Below, piece by piece: positions 42,912-54,853 of a stretch of DNA of 64,000 nucleotides (its first letter is position 1; every line of letters begins with the position of its first letter). Source of the DNA: Salvelinus alpinus (taxonomy: Eukaryota; Chordata; Actinopteri; Salmoniformes; Salmonidae); contig NC_092099.1 of the NCBI RefSeq assembly GCF_045679555.1, positions 10,462,076 to 10,526,075 of the forward strand. The letters are read 5' to 3'. Under the pieces are notes generated by a model. It ran no database searches. It was not told the origin of the DNA and worked only from the letters and a program-made list of their open reading frames with translations. The translations under genes and the position numbers were made by a program.

Positions 42912-44836
42912 ATGTCTGACACCGAGGCTGCCAGTACCTCTGAGGCTGACAGTACTTCTGGGTCGATAGTCCATGTGATGGATGATGCACCACCGTTGAT
43001 CAGAACAGACAGCATATACGTAAGTTAAAGTGTCATTCAACACCAGCACATACTGTAAGTCCTTGTGAATCAGCTTTGTAAATGAAAGATGGGCAAGTCT
43101 GCACTTTCATCCCATATTCATAGTATTATAACAAAATCAAGTAGAGGAGCACAGAGTCGTAACTAATCAAAATGTGCCGGTGTCCAAATACTTTGTCATC
43201 TGTCTAGTTATCCAATATAATTTTTTTCTTCAATACAGTTGACCAAAGCTATGCTTGGATACAAGACTGATGACTCAATAACCAGCATTGACAACAGTGA
43301 AGATGATTATGTCCCAGTGCCATCAGAATCGTCAGAGGAAGACAATTTCGATGATTTTTCAGAACCAAAGACAAGGGTGGACAGCAGTAAACACGTTGAT
43401 TTAGTCTCAGAGGGAGACAGTTCAGATAAAATAGCAGGAGTCAAGAGAAAGAAGACTAACAAGAGATGCAGAAATTCCTCAGAAGAAAACAGCTCAAATG
43501 GAGAATCAGAACTCAAGAGAAAGAAGCAATATGCAAATACTTATAAGAGATGTACTAGTTCCCCAATGTCAAACACTAGCAGTGAATCATTGCTTGTAAT
43601 GAATGTCTCAGAAGTAGATGGATCCAAAAAGTACCACCAAAAAAAGCACTTCTGTCTGTTTTGCGAGCAACCGCAATCCAAAATTGCCCGTCATTTATAA
43701 CGTAAACATGGGGATGAAATAGAAGTAGCTACTGCACTTCGGTTTGCAAACAGATCAAAAGCTAGGAGACTTCAGCTGAATCTCCTTCGCAAGGGCACAC
43801 AACATTCAGGCACTTAAAGAAGGAAAGGGGGTTTTGGTACGATGTAAACAAACAATAAGTGATGACAAGACCAATCACCAGGACTATCAGCATTGTTTTG
43901 CCTGCCATGGGCTCTTTAAACGCAAATCTATGTGGAAGCATGTGGCAAGGTGCACACTAGCACAACACGTTCGAAAGGAGATGCCTGGAAAAACCAGAAT
44001 ACAGGCACTCTGTGCTAATGCTCAACCGGTTGCTAAAGGAGTGAGCGAAAAGGTATGGAAACTTGTGAGTAACATGGCTCAAGATGATGTAGCCCATGCA
44101 GTAAAACAAGACAGATACATCTTGGCATTGGGTGAAAAAATGTACAACAAGAAAGGGGAGAACCCCTCACAACACCAGCACATTCGTCAAACTTTGCGAG
44201 AACTAGGGAGACTTGTGATTAAAGGTAGAAAGGTGACACCACTGAAAAAGATGAAGGATTATATCAACCCAAAACACTTCCAACACATCATAAAAGCTGT
44301 CAAAGAAGTGACTGGCTATGATGATGAAAAGCAAAAACAAATTCGAAAAAGCAACCCTGGTGACAAAGCTTGGGAAAAGCATCCAGAAAATTGCAGACGT
44401 CATGGAGGGTGAAGCTCTTATTACCCAGAATGAAGAAAGGTTGAAGCTTGTCCGAGACTTCCAAGGCATCTACCGTCTTCGCTGGAATGAAATGATCTCT
44501 TCTGCTGCATGTCGTACACTTGAACATAAGAAATTGAACGCACCGCAGCTTATTCCATTAGCAGATGACGTTAAAAATATACACATGTACTTAGATGAAA
44601 AGCAGAAACAATACTACAACCAACTGTGCGATGAGAAAACCTCAAGAAAATGGAGCAATTCAGCAAAAGTGATACTGGCTCAGATGATTATCTTCAACAG
44701 GAAAAGAGAGGGAGAGGTGTCAAAGATGTCTGTGGCAACATTTCACTCCAGGGACAAATCCCCACTTAACAAAGAGGTTGCAGTGGCGCTAACAGAGGTT
44801 GAGAGACTGCTCTGTGCGCGTTTTGAACGCATTTAA
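42912..44836 (+). pseudogene. Zinc-finger/recombinase-like fish gene, broken and 3'-truncated
   Basis: Exon 42912-43019 (MSDTEAASTSEAD..., 36 codons) splices in phase to 43239 onward, an acidic Ser-rich region followed by a C2H2-like motif HFCLFCEQPQSKIARH. An in-frame TAA (43698-43700) interrupts it. Homology continues (KHGDEIEVATAL), then shifts frame near 43800, then CFACHGLFKRKSMWKHVARC, a second zinc-binding pair. Another frameshift lies near 44335. The last part, AKVILAQMIIFNRKREGE, resembles the Arg-containing box of tyrosine recombinase-like domains found in Crypton-related fish proteins. This is from memory of the family and is tentative. The frame ends at 44836 where piggyBac-like sequence begins, so the catalytic C-terminus is missing. 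Confidence 0.7.
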
Positions 44837-44859
44837 ACAAGACCGTGTTCCGCGCCACC

Positions 44860-46270
44860 ATGCCGCTCAAGGTGTTTCACAAGTACTCGAGGCTGCTGCG
44901 ATTCGACGACCGCCAGTTGAGACCCGCGAGACTCGCCACCGACAGACTGGCGGCCATAAGAGAGGTGTGGGACCTGTGGGAGGAGTGGCTGCCGGCCCTC
45001 TACAACCCGGGGCCCGACGTGACGGTGGACGAACAACTGGTCCCGAGGTACCGTCTATGTATCTGTGTATGTACGTGTAGCATAGAGAGCAGTAGCAGTA
45101 GTAGCATGGGCAGTAGTAGCAATCGGCAGTAGTAGCAATCGGCAGTAGCGGCGGCGGCTGCGTGTAACATAAACGCAGTGTGCCCCGATGGTGAGCCAGT
45201 AACGATGACGCTGCTAATCTCCTCTCCCTCCCCTCTCCCCACCGAAAGGACGCTGTCCTTTCCGACAGTACATTCCCAGCAAGCCGGCCAAATACGGCAT
45301 CAAGTCATTGGTGGCCTGCGACGCCAAGTCCAGCTACGCTTGGAAGATGCAAGTGTACACCGGCAAGGCGGCCGGCGGAGGCCCCGAGAAGAACCAGGGC
45401 GCGCGCGTCGTCCTCGATCTGACCGAGGGACTGCCGGGCGGTCACAACGTCACGTGTGACAATTTCTTCACCTCCTACGAACTCGGGCAGCGGCTCCTCG
45501 AGAGGAACCTCACCATGGTCGGCACGGTGCGAAAGAACAAGCCCGAGCTCCCTCCCGCGCTGCTCCAGTCAAAGGGCAGACAGGTCTCGTCCTCCAGGTT
45601 CGCAGTCACGCCCACCGCCACTCTAGTGTCCTACCTGGCAAAGAGAAATAAGAACGTGCTACTTCTGAGCACGCTGCACGCGGAGCCCAACGTTAGCGAT
45701 CGCCGCAACCGGAAGCCGGCCCTCATCCTAGACTACAACTGCAACAAGGGCGGCGTGGACAACCTAGACAAGGTGGTCGGGACCTACAGCTGCAGACGGA
45801 TGACCGCCCGCTGGCCCCTGGTCATCTTCCACAACATCCTCGACATGTCCTCCTACAACGCCTTTGTCATATGGCGAGAGATCAAGCCCGACTGGATGCA
45901 TGGGAAGCGGAACAAGAGGAGGGTGTTCCTGGAGCAGCTCGGAAAGGCACTCGTGAAGCCCTTGATCCAAAGAAGGCAGCGTCTCCCCCGCATCCAAGCC
46001 GCGTCCGCACTTGTCAAAGTCCTACAGGGTGCCACCGCCGAGGCTCGTCCGCAAGCCTGGGAGCAAGCCACTGGCCTGGCCGCCGCCGACGCCCCAGCCG
46101 CCCCGCTGGGGGCGAGGAAGAGGAAGAGGTGTCAGCTCTGCCCACCCAAGAAGGACGCCAAGACACACACCGCGTGCTGCAGGTGTAAGAAATACATCTG
46201 CAAAGGCTGTTCACACGCATACTGTCACACTTGTGCCCACTGGGCCTTTAGCCAAGACGGGACAGGGTGA
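44860..46270 (+). CDS. piggyBac transposase-derived protein, N-terminally truncated
   Basis: Two exons: 44860 to about 45047/45052, and 45249-46270 (stop). The protein shows LRFDD..., LAAIREVWDLWEEWLPALYN, the first catalytic Asp in VTVDEQLVP, then the second in VTCDNFFTSYEL and the third in NKGGVDNLDK. This is the DDD triad of piggyBac transposases. It ends in a Cys/His-rich zinc-binding region (CQLCP...CCRCKKYICKGC...YCHTC). The N-terminal ~200 residues of full-length relatives are missing. The better-looking donor (GTACCG, 45048) breaks frame; a weaker GT at 45053 keeps it and gives VPRYRRCPFRQY, the expected length. The region is strikingly GC-rich compared with its neighbours. It could be a decayed transposon or a domesticated gene. 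Confidence 0.75.
45081..45160 (+). repeat. GCAGTA-rich simple repeat in piggyBac intron
   Basis: Irregular runs of AGCAGTAGTAGC and CAATCGGCAGTAG units followed by GGCGGCGGC, inside the short intron between the two piggyBac-like exons. Confidence 0.8.
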
Positions 46271-46616
46271 CCCGGGGGGACACTGTGTGCTAGGCATAAT
46301 AGGAGGACAACGGGAGGGTTAAAGAGTTCAAGTAAGCCCCATAACTTCCTCCAGTAGCCTCTAACATCAACCTAACTCCAAACTGCAATAGTGAGTGAAA
46401 CTCGTCTATACTTGATGCGTGATAGTCGTGCTGGTTTGCAGCCTATGCATTCTCCATATTGTGTCAACATGGGCCAGACTGTAGAAAACCCACTCAAACG
46501 TGTTTCTGTAAAACACGAGTAGCAGCAGAGAAGACAAAAAGATCAAATTCCAGTACAAAGAAATAGGATCGATTGAGCAGGACTGATGATTAGGTCAATT
46601 AGCATTAGCAATCAAG

Positions 46617-47464
46617 TAGGCTTGGGCAGTCTCCAGATTGTCATACCGACCTCGTGACACCCCAGGATATTCGGTAATACAGGCACTGAACACAGGGGGT
46701 GCTGTTTTCCAACCCTACTGATTCTCTGTAATCCAAAAGTTAGCAATGTTAACAAGTACATTTAAAATTCCATAGCGAATGCAAGCGAAATGCTAACAAG
46801 TGCATTGCGAACATTTTATCCAGTCTCTGACAAACTATTTGCAGGATAGATATCCCAGCTCACAAAGTTATACAAGTAACTCAGAAATTCTACTCTGTTT
46901 TCTGCATGCACAAAACAAATATTCGACAGCAAGGCTCTAGATCCAGGAAGGGATTATCTGCTGTTACCAAGAGAAGCTTTATTTTGCAAGAATGTAATAC
47001 CCACTTAGCTAGAAACTAGCTACTAAATTAGCAAACCAAATGCCCAACTGCAGAGCATTTAGCACATTTTGACAGTTAACTTAATAGTTATAAGAGATCT
47101 AGCTGGCAAACATTTAGTTGTGAATTCCATACTGTAACTAGTTCACCTGGCGCGTGCTGCACAACAGTGAGTGACTCACAAGGCTCCTGTCACTTGTCGT
47201 TGTGTGTTTGTAAACAAACACCATGTGACTGGGGACTACCGGTAAGCTTCATAATGAAAAATAACGTGACAGGTGAAATGAAGAACGCAATCTGCTTTAT
47301 CTCCTAACGTATTGCACAAGCTAACTGTAAGTATTTACTTAAAAAGTACCTACAAATATTAAAATGAATTAAAACACTTCAAATAAATAGTTTCAACGGT
47401 ATTGAAAAACCATCCCGTGACTATTTACAAATACCCCGGTATACGATATACCGCCCAAGCCTAG
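46617..47464. mobile_element. MITE with TAGGCTTGGGC terminal inverted repeats
   Basis: About 848 bp starting TAGGCTTGGGCAGT and ending CCGCCCAAGCCTA. The inner flanks CATACCGACCTC and GGTATACGATATACC are typical of a fish non-autonomous element. There is no coding content and no clean target duplication. Confidence 0.7.
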
Positions 47465-48944
47465 CAAGCAGGTTAATGTTAGCTGCTAGGCTAGCCACAG
47501 CTAGCTTCCCTCCATAGTGACAGAGGCTTGTGAATGCTTTGCACTGCACATTAACTGACAACATCTCATAGGCCTACACTTAAAAACATCCTCAGCGAAA
47601 TAGTAGTTATAGACTTCAACTGAAGTCCAAGCATATAGACATGACAAAACAACATACAATAGATATTTGAAGTAACAGCTGATGCTAAAAGAAGCTAATA
47701 ACAAAATAAAAATACATGGGACAGTCAATTCAGGAATTCCAAATAAATGAACACATTCCAATTCAATAATTGAAAAAGGCATCTATGTTCAATTACGTGT
47801 CAACAAAATGAAACAGAAAAGCTTTTTGAATGTAAATTCTAATCACTTCCTGAATTTACTTCAATTCAAATTGACCCCAACCCTGGTATGGGACCCACAC
47901 ATTGACTGATATGGACCCACGAGAGGAAAGGCACATTTATTAAAAAGTCATAGGTAACACAGGGCTACTACTGCTGATACCCATTCAACAGTTCAGTTTC
48001 AAGCATGTTTGAGTGAAAACATTGAAAGAAAAACAACAGCCCCAAAAGTAGAGCAGCAGGACACCAAAGGCCTTGGCTGACATACATATGCAAATGTGGC
48101 CAATTGATGTGGCCTGATGACGTTTTAGGAGACAAAATGGAACATTTGTGAAATAATTAGATTCCCTAGTCGTTCTGAGCTGCTGTTAAGTGTAGCTTAC
48201 TGCAAGACAACAATCCCGAATCCCCCCCAACACACACACAAACATGCACGTGCACACACAGCGTGTCAGGCAAACAATACAGTCTACGGCACAGTCTATG
48301 CAGTACATATGGAAATAAATATGATGCATTCTTAAGCTATAAATAAGAGAACTGGTTTACCCTTTGACTGTAAGAGTAGCAGAGCGAAATTCACTAATAA
48401 AATGAATTAATTGAATTGAAAGAATTGGTAACAATGTGTGATAACACTATCTCAATGGTATACTGACTTGTGACCTCATGTACTATATATTGCACAATTA
48501 ATATACATATGACCTTTATAACCATGATATGCAATCTGACATAAACATACTGTAACTGCCTATTGAACAGATCCAGTGGAATTCTACTGGCTATGTCATG
48601 AAAACTAAAGGTTTGTGTGGTCTGTCTTTCACAGCCAGGGTCAATGTCCCCTCAGCCTGCATCACAGCTCAGATCAATACTGTACACACACGTGCATGGA
48701 ACACTCAAATACACCAAATATTAACACACACACACACACACACAGTCTTGTATTTTTAACCAATTTAGGACTCCTCACAAATACATACCTTTTGAGGACC
48801 ATGCTTTCCAGACATCATAGAAGCACAGAAATTACACTCATGAGTTAGGAAAAAAATCTATTATGAGGAAATCACCTAAAGTTGCTGACTTCTTGAAAAA
48901 AGTTCAATTGTAATTTTACCAACTACTTGAGACCGCACATTGCA
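47465..48944. other. Spacer with CA microsatellite
   Basis: No gene that I can support. It holds CA-rich tracts at 48229-48258 and a (CA)n at about 48725-48744. Sequence is AT-rich with short, unsupported frames only. Confidence 0.5.
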
Positions 48945-49300
48945 AATCAAATCAAATCAAATTGTATTGGTCACATACACATGGTTAGCAGATGTTACTG
49001 CGAGTGCAGCGAAATGCTTGTGCTTCTAGTTCCGACCGTGCAGTGATATCTAACAAGTAATGTAACAATTTCACAACAACTACCTTATAGACACAAGTGT
49101 AAAGGAATGAATACGAATATGTGCATATAAATATATGGATGAGCGATGGCCCGAACGGCATTGGCAAGATGCAGTAGATGGTATAGAGTACAGTATATAC
49201 ATATGAGATGAGTAATGTAGGGTATGTAAACATTATATAAAGTGGCATTGTTTAAGTGACTAGTGATACATTTATTACATCGAAGTATTAATTATTAAAG
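48945..49300 (-). mobile_element. LINE 3' end with (AATCA)n tail
   Basis: It starts with AATCAAATCAAATCAAAT, a short tail repeat in reverse, then CACATACACATGGTTAGCAG and CGAAATGCTTGTG as in 20890-21350. Only the non-coding 3' region is present. The following 49300-49375 has short duplicated GCTAGAGATTAGAG units. Confidence 0.7.
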
Positions 49301-49661
49301 TCGCTAGAGATTAGAGTCGCTAGAGATTAGAGATAAAGTTGCTAGAGTCTGTATGTTGGCAGCAGCCACTCAGCCATCGAGAGAATGCCTCCTATAAAAT
49401 CTATAAAAGCTATCCAACTTCCTACGTTGTACCTAATGGAAGCGTAAAATAATTAACAAGTTTAAATTCTCGTATGTAGATGCCACAATGTAAATGTAGA
49501 TGCCACAATGATGCAACACGGTTGGCAACTCAACGGCTGTAGTGTAGTTCTTCTATAAAGTATTTAAACTGGAACAACCATTTCAGTAATGGAGTCATTA
49601 TATCCAAGTAACAGATTAATAGTTTAGAAAAATATTTTTTATTTTTCTGTATCATTCAAAG

Positions 49662-50683
49662 TGTTAGGGTTGCGTCAATTCAATCTGGTATAAGGACAAG
49701 TATGACAATGAGTCACTAATTGTATGCTATGTACTTTTTATTAACTAAGTAATAAATGGCAAATGCAATTTCCGTATATACGGGTTCACTGTAACATCAC
49801 GCAGGATGAAAACAGAGAAGACACTTGTTACTGACAAAGATATTATAATATATACTCATGACGGAGATAGTTCCCGCTTCCGAGCCGGCCTGTCAGAGTA
49901 GAGACTGGGCGTGGTTTAGACTCACCCAGCCTATCGTTGATGTTGGCGCCTTAAGCCAGTCCTGGCCCCTTAGCGCATGTGATGTCCCGACACTGTTGCT
50001 GTGTAGATTACGCTCCTTCACCCCAAAGACTGAGGTCAGACAGCTCTGCAACATTGTCTAAGCTATTCGCACCTGTATACAATGGCCACTGTTCTCGCTC
50101 AAGGCTAACCACAGCTTCCCAGCACTCTTATCTGGGGCTAACTGTTACTTCCAGCACACACACACAGACACCCAGGCTCCCAGGCCAACAGTTTGTCAAT
50201 ATCCAATCACATTTAATACAGTTGCTAATCACGTTTGTTATAGTATTCAATCACATGTAATACAGTTGCTAATCACGTTTGTTATAGTATTGGGTTATAG
50301 TGCATAACTCAGAACCTCACAGATGTTCTTCGTGTGTATAGTTTATCTGTTATTGTCTATTGTACACCACAGTCAGCAGTCCCCTGATTCACCCCCCTCC
50401 TGTGTCTCTCTAAGATTAGCACAGTCTCGGTCACACAGTACAGCGCCCACAGCGTCCTTTTTAACACACACACATTTCAGACTGCTGTTCATATCTTATG
50501 CTCAGATACATTTGTTGCAATTTCAGGCTGTGGCCTCATGGTTAGACAGAGCACTGGTAAGAGTAGAGACTAATGGAAAATGCAGGTTCACATGAGTCAG
50601 TAATTCAAACTTTAATGCATAAGAAGCCCTACTAGCTTATAGTTAGTTAAGCATGTCAAAAAACCTTATAAAAACCCCACAAT
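49662..50683 (-). repeat. Provirus 3' LTR (sense minus)
   Basis: 1022 bp from TGTTAGGGTTGCGTC to ACCCCACA on the + strand. It contains a 44-bp tandem duplication (about 50205-50292: AATCACAT[T/G]TAATACAG...). It is almost identical to 55337-56354; I noticed two substitutions near 49755 and two 2-bp indels (CA near 50320, TA near 50640). Confidence 0.92.
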
Positions 50684-50861
50684 CCCCCGTTTGACACCTA
50701 AAAGGTGTCACATACAATAAACATTTCATCCCTTTTTCCATATACTAGGTGGGCTCGTTACCACCCAGGAACTTAAAACCTTCTTAGGGAGAACAGTTTT
50801 ATTCATAGATCTCTTTACATAGAAATTTTGATTCCCCCTTTTGACACCCACAAGGGTGTCA
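50684..50861 (-). promoter_or_regulatory. Polypurine tract and duplicated hairpin beside 3' LTR
   Basis: Directly next to the 3' LTR the sense strand reads AAACGGGGGAT, a plausible polypurine tract. Just before it lies the inverted repeat TGACACC/GGTGTCA (about 50692-50712). About 150 bp further in, the same pair recurs: GGGGGAATC (about 50832) with TGACACCC ACAA GGGTGTCA (50842-50861). Confidence 0.6.
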
Positions 50862-51262
50862 CTCATTATAGTAATATGTTAATAGCATTTCATGAAAATA
50901 ATAAAAAGTTTATTATTAATTAATTAATTAATTAGATTTTTTAATCAACAAAGAAAAATCAACAAATGATATAGGCTAAGTTGCATTTCGACTCCTCCTT
51001 TTGATCTTAGAATACAAAGATTAAAAGAAACACACCTTTATTGTATAGAAAATACAAACCATCTAGTCCACCCTGCTACCCCTAACAGGTACTAGGTTGG
51101 CTACCTCCCACCCAGGAAATTTAAACCTTGACATAAGGTAGGACAACATACAGGGTAAAAGACTACAAAGATATATTGTGAAGCAAAAAATAATGAATTA
51201 AAACTAAAAATAAGCAAATTTTTATTTATATTCTTTTATAGCAAACCATGGATCATCCTCTG

Positions 51263-52691
51263 TCAAGGCAGTCTCAGCATCCCCCCCGCTAGCAGGGGCA
51301 TCATGACTGCAGCGTGCGCAACATCTGTAAAAGATTTCCTCAAACACGGGATAATACATGCAGCACAGCATCCAGTAACCATCAATGCAGTGTACTCACC
51401 AAACCAACCACCCAGCCAGGAGAACAGTCCACTCTCCTCCACACCTGCAAGACCCTTCATCTCCACAGATAACTTTTCCAACCCGCTCAGAGCTTTTGAA
51501 ATGCTCCCATCCGGACTGGTATTGTTAGGGATAACGTGTAACATTGTTCTCCAAACATTTTACATACACCTCCCTGGTTGGCCAGAATCATGTCTAGTGC
51601 TAGCCTATTTTGTCTAGCGGTTCGAGAGGTGGCATCCAATTGTTCAGCCATCCCCTTAAGTGCTGTGTGGGTGTAGTTAACAAATCGTTGTTGATTATAG
51701 TAGATATAATTGATCCAGGCAGTTTGCTTAGCATCAACAATAGCTGGGCCAATAATGGGCAATAAATGCCACAGGCCATCATTCCTGTTTAGTGTCTGGA
51801 ATTCGTGGGGGACCCCTATTGGGACCCCAACAGGTTGGTGTGGATGTTATCTGTACCCTCGGACCAAGGAGCGTCACGTTTCTGCCGTCTCCTGGGTTGG
51901 TCCCGAGCCTCTGTGTCATGTGCAGCTCCCAGGAGTTGGTTAGCTGTAACCTCAATAATAGTCAATGGTGTTATCAGACTGGCCAAAGCACATGTGCCCT
52001 GCCAGTCTCCTTTCTAAATGGGGGTCAACCGCCTGGCAGGTCCACACATCCACCATACATCAGCAACACCTCTAGTTTGGTTCAGCCCTTCAACGGGCAA
52101 GGTGGCATTAATAGTGACATTAGTGATGCAGTCAGTAGTAGGGAGCCTCCCATAGTCTATACCCCTACCTGTACCAGTGTTACAGCTGTAATTTCCCCCA
52201 TACGCCTTAACCCCCCATGGTGCCTTCTGGGGAGGGACTTCTGGGAACACAAGACTCAGAGTTTTACACAGGGTTGAATTTGGCTTATTATAATAGAAAC
52301 TTTCCAATATGCACATCTAACCTTCCCCATTACTTAGGGCAAATGGGTGAGTAGCCAGAATAGGTCTGGCATGTCCACATACGACACAGTCCTTTCTATT
52401 AAGTGTTTTGGCTGTGTATTTCATATAGGCCAACCACATATTCTCCCTTCCCTCATAACCAGTTTCAGTCCCCAATTGGTCACTATCTGAGATGTCTTTT
52501 ACATTTATTACCTGTACCGGATTGGAGAGCTCAGGCGATGGCGTGGGACTTGGTCTTGAAGTGGTGGAGGAGGCCGGCTGAACCTGGCCCGTTGGAACTG
52601 GTGGTGGCCCTGGCAGTACTGTGATGGCAACCATCCCCATCGTATCCCAATTAGATAGCTCAGTACTACAAGCAGTCCTGTAAAGTCCCAC
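51263..52691 (-). pseudogene. Retroviral envelope (env) remnant
   Basis: Minus-strand frames 52317-52691, 52014-52316, 51487-51762 and 51263-51544 together resemble a retroviral surface and transmembrane glycoprotein. There are several N-glycosylation sites in the surface part. An immunosuppressive-domain-like segment (QNRLALDMILANQGGVC) is followed by a C-x6-C-type motif in which the last Cys is Tyr (EQCYT), and a hydrophobic anchor lies near 51400. An in-frame TAG sits at 52317-52319, another stop near 52014, and the two downstream frames are shifted, so no full protein can be made. It would have mediated membrane fusion in the ancestral virus. The closest virus group cannot be told from the sequence alone. 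Confidence 0.75.
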
Positions 52692-54109
52692 CCTCTCCCA
52701 GAGAACACATCATCAGCCAGAGATCAAGCAACACTTTCACTTCTATGAACGTACACAGTGATGAGAGGGCGGGGTCAGGGATTCTTCATTAAGGAGTTGA
52801 CCCCCGAGCTTTATTAGCAGCAGTTCTTCTCCTTAACTCTGTGATCATTCGGCAGTGTCAGTGTGTCTCACCCTCCAAGTGCGATATGCCCCCAGGTCGA
52901 GTGAATCCTACCCTCCTTTAATTCACCTGTAATGCATAAAATCTTGGACATACAGGTTTGGTTAACAAACAGTTTCTCATTTGTTCTATCTGATTATATA
53001 TTTAACTTCTATGCCTATTTGTTAGTTTTTTTTAATTAGTTTATTATCCAATAGGCCCCATCCTATCCTAGACCACAATGTACCCATCCCCCTGTTGATA
53101 CCTGGCTCAGGCCAGGTAACAACCTTACCTACTCTAAATAATGACTTAGGTAAGATTAGTAAAATATCCTTATGTTCTGACATTATCATGTAGGAGCGTC
53201 CCTTTCATTCTACAATTATGGTCAAGAGCTATAAACTCCATTATAATTAATTTACCTCAAAACTAGTATCCCAGATGACCACAAATTTATTATCTTCATG
53301 CCCCCCCCTGTGGGTGATCAGACCACCTGGGAATGCAATGAAAACTGGTCAAAGGTTACACCACCCCCTTACATTCGTGTTCCATACCATATCTAGACCT
53401 ATTAAAGAACCCCTTATCTTTAAAAATAAAAAATTTAAAAATTCCCTTGTCTAATTAAAACTCAGAAAATAAAACTCAAAATATTCCATATATGCGAGTG
53501 TACCCCTTTAAGATATCTTGTCTCTGGGAACATGGAAATCCCATTAACACAAACGTTTACTACTAAAACAAAACCTAATAATTATGATAATACCCTCAAA
53601 TCATTCGTTTTAAATTTCCTCTATGTTTCATGTAACTCATTCAGTCTTTCTCCAAATTGTCTCCCCAAAATACTTTACACTCAATAATTGAGTTTCCCCA
53701 CCAAGAAGCTTACTATTATAATTGTCTGTATTCGCAAACTCCAGCACCGAAACAATTCCCAGAAAATATTACAATTCAAAGGTCCAAGCTTTCCCCCAGC
53801 GAGGATTATCTGTATTCTCTCTACTCAGAATTGGGAGCCCGTTGAGCGCGGCAATACTGCCCTCTTCTGTCCATTTTCTGTACTCACCACCTTATCAATT
53901 AGAGCCATAGTAGTTAGTTATTTACTTTTCGCTGTTATATTTATATGTAATTTCCTAATGAGACTATGATTAATAATATGTGAATGTGTTACGCAATTAT
54001 GGCCTTACTTAAGTATATCTGGTTACGTTATTTATATGTCCTTACTCCCTTTCACATACAAGCCTGACTTAATACATCCACAATCATATAGCAACAGACA
54101 TACAGTGTG
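52692..54109 (-). other. Provirus interior without coding frames
   Basis: AT-rich sequence between env and the tandem-repeat region where gag and pol would be expected. I see no protease, RT or integrase motif on either strand. Confidence 0.65.
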
Positions 54110-54450
54110 ACTTGTCTTATATCCAACACGTCTTATTCAATCAGTAAACTTGTCTTATTTCCAAAATATTGCCGTTCGGTAATATGCGCATATAAACCCA
54201 ACTTGTCTTATATCCAATATCTTGCCGTTCACTTGTTACAGGGAACTTGTCTTACTCAGTGTATTGCCGTCGAGGGACCACCTAGACTTGTCTTATTTCC
54301 AATACTTCTGCCTTTCCCTGGACTATGTTGCCGTCCACTTTAGTCGAGGGTCCACCTAGACTTATTAATCAACAATTTGTCTTATATCCAACATACCATG
54401 TAAATACATAAAAATCCATGTGACCGGTATATTGCCGTTCAATATTAGAA
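54110..54450. repeat. Degenerate tandem repeats in provirus leader
   Basis: The phrase ACTTGTCTTAT(A/T)TCCAA recurs at about 54110, 54147, 54202, 54246, 54290 and 54377, often followed by TTGCCGTTC or TTGCCGTC. It resumes after the nested LTR near 54854. Units are irregular (about 40-90 bp). Confidence 0.7.
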
Positions 54451-54454
54451 CTTG

Positions 54455-54853
54455 TGTCACGACTTCGACCGAGGCAGGCTCTCCTTCCCGTGCGGGTGGC
54501 GTTCGGCGGTCGTCGTCACCGGCCTATTAGCTGCCACTGATCTTTTTCTCCCCCTCCCTATGTGGTTATTGGGTGCACCTGTGGTGTATTAGGGTTAATT
54601 AGTTGGGCTTATTAGTCAGCCGGCCCGCACGTTTCTTTGTGCAGGAGTGTTTGCTTGTAAGTAGTGGTGTTGATTCTGTGCTACGTGTTTTCTGGACTGT
54701 GTTCCTTTTCCCCATGTCTGGGGTTGGTTAGATAGTACACCCAGTGTGTTAATAGGGTGGACTAGATGGTCCGTGTTCATTAAAGAACATTTTGTATTTG
54801 GCACCTGCTGTTTCCTGCGTGTTGACTCCACACTCCGACACCCAGGCCTTACA
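54455..54853 (+). mobile_element. Solo LTR nested in the provirus
   Basis: 399 bp, TGTCACGACTTCGACC to CAGGCCTTACA, with a perfect 5-bp duplication ACTTG (54450-54454 and 54854-54858). It contains CATTAAAGAACATTTTG as a polyadenylation-like signal in + sense. It differs in sequence from both the host provirus LTR and the 'gcgcagcgtg' family. Confidence 0.9.

Noticed and set aside
44851-44862. GCCACCATG as a new optimal start created at the piggyBac junction
   Set aside because: The Met belongs to the normal transposase sequence at this place, so the good context may be accidental; it is used only as a practical start.
51303-52277. Plus-strand frames across the env region
   Set aside because: They are antisense shadows; primer site, polypurine tract and env homology all set the sense strand as minus.
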